Of a DNA stretch of 5,807 bases, positions 1 to 5,092 are shown piece after piece (the stretch's first letter is position 1; each line of letters starts with the position of its first letter). The position numbers and the translations under genes were made by a program. Origin of the DNA: Pseudomonadota bacterium (lineage in GTDB: Bacteria; Pseudomonadota; Alphaproteobacteria; UBA8366; JADFVY01); assembly GCA_030671915.1 (NCBI GenBank), contig DAOVHN010000176.1:1-5807 (forward strand), written 5' to 3'. Under the pieces are notes generated by a model that saw only the letters and a program-made list of their open reading frames with translations, was not told the origin of the DNA and ran no database searches.

Positions 1-2
1 AA

Positions 3-386
3 ATCACCAACTACTGGAAGATGCGCCGGCGGCTGGAACGCAAGGGCTTCGAATTCCGCACCGACAACGACAGCGAACTGATCGCGGTCTATCTGGCCGA
101 AAAGATGTCGCGCAGTGTCGCGCTGAAGGATGCCTTGCGCGATTCCATCGACGATCTGGACGGCACATTCTCGTTCCTGGTCTCCACGAAAGACGAAATC
201 GGCTACGCCAAGGACAGGCTGGCCGTCAAACCAATGGTGCTGTACGAGACCGACGACATGATCGCGGTTGCCTCGGAAGAGGTGTCGCTGAACCGGCTTT
301 TCCCCGGAGAAGCCCTGAACACAATGGAACCGGCGCCAGGGACGTATAACACGTGGTCACGATCGACTTATCCAAACAATCAATAA
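3..386 (+). CDS. Class II glutamine amidotransferase subunit of a glutamate-synthase-like enzyme (3' part, GlxB/MgsA-like)
   Basis: This gene is cut by the window's left edge. The frame is open from base 3, and 127 residues plus a TAA stop are visible. The visible start reads ITNYWKMRRRLE, so the ATG at 21 is internal and not the true start. Seen: the NDSELIAVYLAEKM stretch and the following LDGTFSFLV segment match the second half of Ntn-type class II glutamine amidotransferase domains, and the end NTMEPAPGTYNTW resembles the C-terminus of stand-alone GlxB/MgsA subunits. The catalytic N-terminal Cys lies outside the window. Known for the family: it hydrolyses glutamine and passes ammonia to a partner FMN synthase subunit. 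Its 3' end overlaps the next gene by 34 nt, implying co-translation and a complex. The protein stops after the amidotransferase domain, so it is not a full-length GltB. A GlxB versus MgsA identity cannot be settled here. Confidence 0.88.
   Translation: MTNYWKMRRRLERKGFEFRTDNDSELIAVYLAEKMSRSVALKDALRDSIDDLDGTFSFLVSTKDEIGYAKDRLAVKPMVLYETDDMIAVASEEVSLNRLFPGEALNTMEPAPGTYNTWSRSTYPNNQ
338..342 (+). promoter_or_regulatory. Shine-Dalgarno for the GTG start at 353
   Basis: AGGGA lies 10 nt before the GTG at 353 and inside the end of the amidotransferase gene. An in-frame TAA at 347-349 rules out any earlier start for the downstream gene. The site and stop together fix GTG 353 as the start and suggest translational coupling. 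Confidence 0.6.
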
Positions 387-2305
387 CCGAAGCCAACGAG
401 CTGATCCGCCAGTGCGGCGAACGGGGTGAGGATGTCGAAGTCCTGAACCCCGACGCGCGGCACCATATCGGCGTCGGGCTGACCCAGGACATCAAGATCC
501 GGGTGCGCGGCTCGGCGGGCTATTTCTGCGCCGGCCTGACCGACGGCCCGAATTTCGAGATCGACAGCAATGCCGGCTGGGGCCTGGCGGACAATATGTA
601 CAAGGGCTCGGTCGTCGTCGGCGGCAATGCCGGCGCCATCGCCGGTGTCGCGATCCGCGGCGCCGAGGTCGTGGTGAAGGGCAATGTTGGTTCGCGCGCC
701 GGCCAGGTGATGAAGGCGGGTACGCTGTGCTGCGCCGGCAACGCCAATTTCATGGCCGGCTACATGATGTATGGCGGGCGCATCATCATCCTGGGCAATT
801 CCGGCGAGAAGGTCGGCGAGGACATGGCGGCCGGCGATATTTTCGTCGGCGGCGAGGTGCAGTCTCTGGGCTCCGACGCCAAACAGGTGGAGCCCACCGC
901 CGACGACCTGAAGGGTATCGGGGAATTCCTCGACAAGTACGGGCTGGCGTTCGATGGGACCTTCAAGAAGGTCGTCAATGCCGGCGCCAAGCTGCGCTAC
1001 AAGAACCCTGAGCCGCCACGCCGCAACATCCCTTTCTTCACCTTCTCCGGCACGTCCGATTACTGGAACGAGAAGGTTCAGGAGGATATCTATATCAAGT
1101 CGCAGATGGGCCGTTACCGCATCCGCGGTTATGGCGCCGCGCGGCCGCTGCCGCATCTGACCGACATCGCCTTCAAACGGGACCTGTCGCAGGCCGGCCG
1201 CGATCCGGACATCCTGAAACGGATCGAGATGCGTACGACGCTGGGCGACAAGCACGGCGCCAAGCCGCTGGACCTGTCGATGCCGGTGATGATCGCGCCG
1301 ATGAGCTTCGGCGCGCTGAGCCGGTCCGCCAAACTGTCGCTGGCCATCGCATCGCGCATGTCCGGCATCGCCGAGAACACCGGCGAGGGCGGCATGATGG
1401 ACCAGCAGCGCGAGGAGGCGGACCAGCTGATCTTCCAGTGCCTCGCCGGGCGGCTGGGCTGGAATATCCATGACATGCAGCGCGCCAACGGGCTGGAAAT
1501 CTATATCTCGCAGGGCGCCAAGCCGGGCCTCGGCGGCCAGTTGATGGCCAAGAAGGTGACCAGGGAACTGGCCACCATCCGCGGCATTCCCGAAGGCATT
1601 GATTTGCGTTCGCCCTCGCGCCATCCCGATGTGCTGGGTGCCGACGATCTGATCATCAAGGTCGAGGAATTCCGCGAGGCCACCGGCCATCGCATTCCCG
1701 TTTCGATCAAGCTGGGCGCGGGCCGCGTGCGCGACGACATCAAGATCGCGCTGAAGGACCAGTTCGACTATGTGGAGCTGGACGGGTTGCAGGGATCGAC
1801 CGGCGCCGCCAGCTCGGAAGTGCTGGAGCATGTCGGCATCCCGACGCTGGCCGCGATCCAGGAGGCGCTGGACGCGCTGGCCGAAATCGACGCGACCGGC
1901 CAGTTGCCCATCGTGCTGATGGGTGGCATCAAGGACGGTGTGGACGCGGCCAAGGCGCTGGCGCTGGGCGCGGACGCGGTGGCCGTGGGCACCTCGGCGA
2001 TCATCGCTGGGGGGTGCATCGCCTGCATGCAGTGCCATATCGGCAACTGCGTGGTCGGCATCGCAACCCAGGACCCCGAGCATGAGGGCCGCTACAACAC
2101 GCCTGTCGAGGCCGTGCATATCCACCATTTCCTGGAGGCCATGCGCTGGCAACTCGCGGCGATCACAGACGGGCTGGGCTATTCCGACGTGAAGCAGCTT
2201 TGCCGCGATGACCTGGTGGCCACCACGCCGGAGGCTGCGAAAATCACCGGCCTGGAATACGCGCCGGAATATCGCGACCCCAACCTGCAACTCAAGGCGA
2301 GCTGA
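353..2305 (+). CDS. GXGXG-FMN fusion: glutamate-synthase-like alpha subunit (GlxC-GlxD / MgsB-MgsC type)
   Basis: A 650-residue protein with a GTG start forced by an in-frame stop just upstream. Residues about 1-215 form a GXGXG beta-helix domain, seen as repeated glycine-rich turns such as VVVGGNAGAIAG (about 87-98) and IIILGNSGEKVG (about 144-155). Residues about 220-640 form the FMN-binding glutamate-synthase barrel: APMSFGALS (315-323), ENTGEGG (341-347), QGAKPGLGG (387-395), SIKLGAGR (451-458 with K453), ELDGLQGSTGAA (475-486) and LMGGIKDG (522-529). C555, C561 and C566 fit the C-x5-C-x4-C [3Fe-4S] pattern of GltB. The FMN barrel should perform reductive amination using ammonia from the upstream subunit. 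The size is about that of GlxC plus GlxD. In classical GltB the GXGXG domain follows the barrel, so the order here is swapped. Loop sequences (LMAKK after GLGGQ, SPSRHPDVLGADDL at 420-433) look more like GlxD/MgsC than GltB. The exact product is uncertain: glutamate or an N-alkylglutamate. Confidence 0.92.
   Translation: MVTIDLSKQSITEANELIRQCGERGEDVEVLNPDARHHIGVGLTQDIKIRVRGSAGYFCAGLTDGPNFEIDSNAGWGLADNMYKGSVVVGGNAGAIAGVAIRGAEVVVKGNVGSRAGQVMKAGTLCCAGNANFMAGYMMYGGRIIILGNSGEKVGEDMAAGDIFVGGEVQSLGSDAKQVEPTADDLKGIGEFLDKYGLAFDGTFKKVVNAGAKLRYKNPEPPRRNIPFFTFSGTSDYWNEKVQEDIYIKSQMGRYRIRGYGAARPLPHLTDIAFKRDLSQAGRDPDILKRIEMRTTLGDKHGAKPLDLSMPVMIAPMSFGALSRSAKLSLAIASRMSGIAENTGEGGMMDQQREEADQLIFQCLAGRLGWNIHDMQRANGLEIYISQGAKPGLGGQLMAKKVTRELATIRGIPEGIDLRSPSRHPDVLGADDLIIKVEEFREATGHRIPVSIKLGAGRVRDDIKIALKDQFDYVELDGLQGSTGAASSEVLEHVGIPTLAAIQEALDALAEIDATGQLPIVLMGGIKDGVDAAKALALGADAVAVGTSAIIAGGCIACMQCHIGNCVVGIATQDPEHEGRYNTPVEAVHIHHFLEAMRWQLAAITDGLGYSDVKQLCRDDLVATTPEAAKITGLEYAPEYRDPNLQLKAS
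2294..2300 (+). promoter_or_regulatory. Shine-Dalgarno for the ATG at 2307
   Basis: AAGGCGA sits in the last codons of the upstream gene, with the AAGG core 9 nt before ATG 2307. It supports ATG 2307 over in-frame starts further upstream such as the ATG at 2208. The 33 residues added by the 2208 start read as arginine-rich out-of-frame translation of the upstream gene. Confidence 0.65.
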
Positions 2306-2306
2306 G

Positions 2307-4817
2307 ATGACTTACAATAAACTTGCCGGAACCCTGATGGGGTCGGGCTGGAGCCCGCTTGATTTGCGCGACGATACCGACGATTTGCATTTCGCGCCGG
2401 CACCGTGCCAGATCGCCTGTCCGATCGGCACCGACGCGCCCTCCTATATCGGCCTGATCTGGGAAGGCAAGCAGCTGGAGGCCCTCGAGGCGATCACCGC
2501 GACCAACCCGTTCAGTTCGGTCTGCGGACGGGTCTGCGATGCGCCCTGCGAGCCTGCCTGCCGCCGCGCCGACAGCGACGGCCCGTTGGCGATCCGCAAT
2601 CTGAAGCGCTACGTGATGGACGAACTGGGCGCCGATACCCATCTCGACCCGGTCCAGCCGAGCCAGGACAAGAGCGTCGGCATCGTGGGCAGCGGCCCGG
2701 CCGGGCTGACCGCGGCGCAGGACCTGGCGCTGGCCGGTTATCACGTGGATGTCTACGAAAAGTTCGACCGCCCCGGCGGCGTGATGCAGTGGGGCATTCC
2801 CGGCTTTCGCCTGCCCGCGCGCATCCTGGACGAGGATATCGACCGCATCCTGAAACGCTGCCCCGGCATTACTGTCCACACCAACACCGCCCTTGGCGAA
2901 CAGGTCAGCCTGGACGAGTTGAAGCAACGCCATGACGCGGTGCTGCTGGCCATCGGCGCGGCCTTGGGCAAGCCCATGGGCGTACCCGGCGAGGACCATG
3001 AAATGGTCGAGGACGGCGTCGGCTTCCTGCGCCGCATCAACAGCAGCGGCGACCGCCCCACCCTGCCGGAGACCGTGCTGGTCATCGGCGGCGGCGACGT
3101 GGCGATGGATGCCTGCCGCGTGGCCGCGCGCATGCCGGGCTGCAAAAACGTCAAGGTGGTCTACCGCCGTGGCCCGGGCGAAATTCCGGCGCGCAAGGAC
3201 GAGCTGGAAGGCGCCATCAAGGAAGATATCGAATTCGTCTATCACGCCCAGCCGGTCGAGATCGTCGAGAAGGACGGCGGCCTGGCGCTGCGTTGCGTGA
3301 AGACGGAACTGGGCGAGCCGGAGGAAGACGGCCGGCGCGCCTTCCGCACCGTTCCCGGCTCCGAATTCAACATCGATTGCGGCATGATCATCGCGGCGGT
3401 CGGCCAGACCGGCGACTGCGGCGAGTTGCGGGAAAAGGGCTTGATAAAGATCGACCGAGTGGAAACCGACTTCGAGTCCATGCGTACCGAAGACCCCCAG
3501 GTTTTCGGCGCGGGCGACGGCGCCTTCGGTGGCTCGACCATCGTCATGGCCATGCATCACGGCCACAAGGCGGCCTACTACATCAAGCAGTATCTGGATG
3601 GGAACGAAAGTCCCCTGCCCTACCGCACGCCCCACCGCACCCGCCGGATTGACGTGGCGCAGGACATCATGTGGGAGAAATATCCCCGCCAGGAGCAGGC
3701 ATTCCACGGGCTGGGCGACAAGCCGGCCGAGTTCCCCGAGATCGAATCTAAATACGACAAGGAAACCGCAATTGCCGAGGCCGCGCGCTGCTTCCGCTGC
3801 GACGCGGAGACCGGCACCGCGGATTATTCGGTGAGGAACCGCGAGGATATCTTCCTGATGGCCCGCATGCAGCCGGGGAATGCAAAATCGCAGTCCGCCA
3901 TGCTGCAAAAACGCCTGAAACCGCGCGAAATCCTGATCACCCCGGAACAAGCCGCCAGTTTCGACGACCTCGTCTTCCTGCCGGCGAACCTGTCGCGCCT
4001 GGTGATCGACCCCTATCGCGAGGCCTGCCGCACAGATACCAAACTGGGCGGCGGGATCGAATTGAAGAACCCCTATCTGGTGACCGGCTTCGATGATGCC
4101 CCGGACGAGATCCGCACGGCGGTAGCGAAGGCCGTGGAGAATACCGGCTGTGGCTGGATCGGGCGTGCGAAGCCGGACGGCAATATGCCCTGGCTGCAGT
4201 TGCTGAAACCGGGCGAGGAGCCGGACGCATACGCCGCCGCCGCGATGTACGAGATCGGCGACAGCTTCAAGGCCTTCGAGCCAAAGCGGGCTTCGGCCGC
4301 GCAACTCGTCGGTCTGTCGGTACAGGGGCCGGCGCTCGAGGCGGCCATACCCTTTGCGCTGGAAAACAAGCTGGAACTGATGGTGCTTGACGGCACGCGT
4401 GGTTCGGAACTGGCCGGTCCGCCGGACATGACCGTGTTGCGCGACGCCATCCGCATCCTGCGCGGGCTGAACCAGGAGGAAGAGATCGACCTTATCTGGT
4501 ATGGCGGCGTGCGCTCGGGCACCGACGTCGCCAAGGCGCTGGCGCTGGGCGGCATGGCGGCAGCAGTCGGCGTATCCATGGCGATCGCGGCCGGCGCCTC
4601 GGTCACGGGCAGCTCGATCTCCTATGCCGGCGACCGCACCTGGGAAGAACGCGTCACCGGCGCGGAATACCTGATTCAGAGCATGGCGGGCGAGACCTCG
4701 ATCATGGCCCGCTGCACCGGCAAGACCAACGTCCATAACCTGGAGCCGGAAGACTTGAAAACGATTACCGTCGCGGCCTCGGAGGCCACGGGGATTCCCC
4801 TGGCGGGCACGCGATAA
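2307..4817 (+). CDS. GltD-like Fe-S/FAD/NADPH oxidoreductase fused to a degenerate GltB-type barrel
   Basis: An 836-residue protein starting 1 nt after the previous stop. Residues 30-110 are the GltD-type N-terminal Fe-S domain, with C34 and C38 (PCQIACP) and C73, C77, C81, C85 (CGRVCDAPCEPAC). A FAD Rossmann motif GSGPAG lies at 128-133, followed by EKFDRPGG. The pyridine-nucleotide motif is IGGGDVAMD (260-268), with VVYRR (284-288) suggesting NADPH. The second FAD motif is VFGAGD (399-404). An isolated CFRC (495-498) follows. This half, about 500 residues, is comparable to a complete GltD and should move NADPH electrons to the partner FMN barrel. Residues about 580-836 are unusual: they align, largely without gaps, with the FMN barrel of the upstream gene (ENTGCG 611-616, VLDGTRGS 693-700, YGGVRSG 732-738, AKALALG 742-748). 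However, the three [3Fe-4S] cysteines fall at A764, S770 and G775, and the conserved lysine at S671. The barrel is therefore probably not catalytic and may be structural or regulatory. The reading frame is intact, so this is not a broken gene. Confidence 0.9.
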   Translation: MTYNKLAGTLMGSGWSPLDLRDDTDDLHFAPAPCQIACPIGTDAPSYIGLIWEGKQLEALEAITATNPFSSVCGRVCDAPCEPACRRADSDGPLAIRNLKRYVMDELGADTHLDPVQPSQDKSVGIVGSGPAGLTAAQDLALAGYHVDVYEKFDRPGGVMQWGIPGFRLPARILDEDIDRILKRCPGITVHTNTALGEQVSLDELKQRHDAVLLAIGAALGKPMGVPGEDHEMVEDGVGFLRRINSSGDRPTLPETVLVIGGGDVAMDACRVAARMPGCKNVKVVYRRGPGEIPARKDELEGAIKEDIEFVYHAQPVEIVEKDGGLALRCVKTELGEPEEDGRRAFRTVPGSEFNIDCGMIIAAVGQTGDCGELREKGLIKIDRVETDFESMRTEDPQVFGAGDGAFGGSTIVMAMHHGHKAAYYIKQYLDGNESPLPYRTPHRTRRIDVAQDIMWEKYPRQEQAFHGLGDKPAEFPEIESKYDKETAIAEAARCFRCDAETGTADYSVRNREDIFLMARMQPGNAKSQSAMLQKRLKPREILITPEQAASFDDLVFLPANLSRLVIDPYREACRTDTKLGGGIELKNPYLVTGFDDAPDEIRTAVAKAVENTGCGWIGRAKPDGNMPWLQLLKPGEEPDAYAAAAMYEIGDSFKAFEPKRASAAQLVGLSVQGPALEAAIPFALENKLELMVLDGTRGSELAGPPDMTVLRDAIRILRGLNQEEEIDLIWYGGVRSGTDVAKALALGGMAAAVGVSMAIAAGASVTGSSISYAGDRTWEERVTGAEYLIQSMAGETSIMARCTGKTNVHNLEPEDLKTITVAASEATGIPLAGTR
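4044..4814 (+). other. Encoded degenerate FMN-barrel domain lacking [3Fe-4S] ligands
   Basis: This is the part of the preceding gene coding residues 580-836. Ungapped stretches pair with the intact barrel of the neighbouring subunit: residues 668-700 with its 450-482, 742-775 with its 533-566, and 809-834 with its 613-638. Conserved structural glycines and the AKALALG helix remain, while the cluster cysteines and the K453 equivalent are replaced. The barrel is also shortened between its first strand and the ENTG motif by about 8 residues. The homology is read directly from the two sequences. The function as a non-catalytic scaffold is inference. Confidence 0.75.
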
Positions 4818-4849
4818 CGAAATTACCGTGCGCGAACCAAGCGCATTCG

Positions 4850-4886
4850 GCCGGCGCGCCCCCGGAACTTGCGCCGGCTTTTTTTT
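4850..4886 (+). terminator. Intrinsic (rho-independent) terminator of the glutamate-synthase-like operon
   Basis: A perfect 8-bp GC-rich stem, GCCGGCGC (4850-4857) paired with GCGCCGGC (4871-4878), with a 13-nt loop. It is followed at once by eight T residues (4879-4886). It begins 33 nt after the stop of the GltD-like gene and points along the + strand, so it should end the three-gene transcript and isolate the downstream oxidoreductase gene. Confidence 0.9.
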
Positions 4887-4888
4887 GC

Positions 4889-4920
4889 GCGGAAAGATCG
4901 TTGCGATTTCATCTTTCCGC
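4889..4920. repeat. Perfect 10-bp inverted repeat directly after the terminator
   Basis: GCGGAAAGAT (4889-4898) and ATCTTTCCGC (4911-4920) are exact reverse complements around a 12-nt loop. Neither strand has a T tract following it, so it is not itself a standard terminator. It could be a backup stem protecting the transcript 3' end on read-through, or a protein-binding site. The function is unknown. Confidence 0.6.
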
Positions 4921-4940
4921 TGCACCCTGAATCTAGAATA

Positions 4941-4956
4941 GGTGATTATTATCACC
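4941..4956. promoter_or_regulatory. 16-bp palindrome resembling a CRP/FNR-superfamily operator
   Basis: GGTGAT-TATT-ATCACC is a perfect dyad. It contains GTGA-N6-TCAC, the core shared with CRP sites, and TGAT-N4-ATCA, which resembles FNR/FixK boxes apart from the outermost base. It lies about 100-145 bp before the possible starts of the bis-MGD oxidoreductase, a class of gene often controlled by oxygen or anaerobic regulators of this superfamily. The regulator and the actual promoter cannot be named: no convincing -35/-10 pair is visible, and only CATAAT at 5037-5042 is a weak -10 candidate. Confidence 0.45.
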
Positions 4957-4984
4957 AACCGTGGGGATATCCATCAAATTACGC

Positions 4985-5002
4985 AATCGCTTACTAATCG
5001 CT
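4985..5002. repeat. Short direct repeat AATCGCT, 11-bp period
   Basis: AATCGCT occurs at 4985-4991 and again at 4996-5002, one helical turn apart, in the AT-richer region upstream of the oxidoreductase gene. The spacing would suit a protein binding the same face of the DNA, but seven-base repeats are weak evidence and may be chance. Confidence 0.25.
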
Positions 5003-5092
5003 GCAAAAACAGCGCACTCCCCCATTCCCAGTAATCCATAATTATTTTATGGTTTTTGCCTGACGACACTGACAGATACGCAGGCACTGGAA

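Noticed and set aside
380..2290. 636-codon open frame on the minus strand
   Set aside because: It lies opposite the GXGXG-FMN gene, has a composition typical of antisense frames in GC-rich coding DNA (rich in Arg, His, Ala, Gln), and shows no recognisable domain.
2208..2306. Upstream in-frame extension of the GltD-like gene from ATG 2208
   Set aside because: The extra 33 residues are arginine/proline-rich out-of-frame translation of the preceding gene. ATG 2307 has a good Shine-Dalgarno and 1-nt spacing from the previous stop.
4044..4814. Treating the degenerate barrel as a pseudogene
   Set aside because: It is in frame with no stops and keeps structural glycines and helices of the barrel, so a retained non-catalytic domain fits better than decay.
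2292..4958. 888-codon open frame on the minus strand
   Set aside because: It lies opposite the GltD-like fusion gene and runs through the terminator into the intergenic region. It has no domain motifs, and the + strand gene is well supported by Fe-S, FAD and NADPH motifs.
4999..5014. CGCTG-CAAAAA-CAGCG small hairpin
   Set aside because: The stem is only 5 bp with no T tract or evident context. Such dyads are common by chance.
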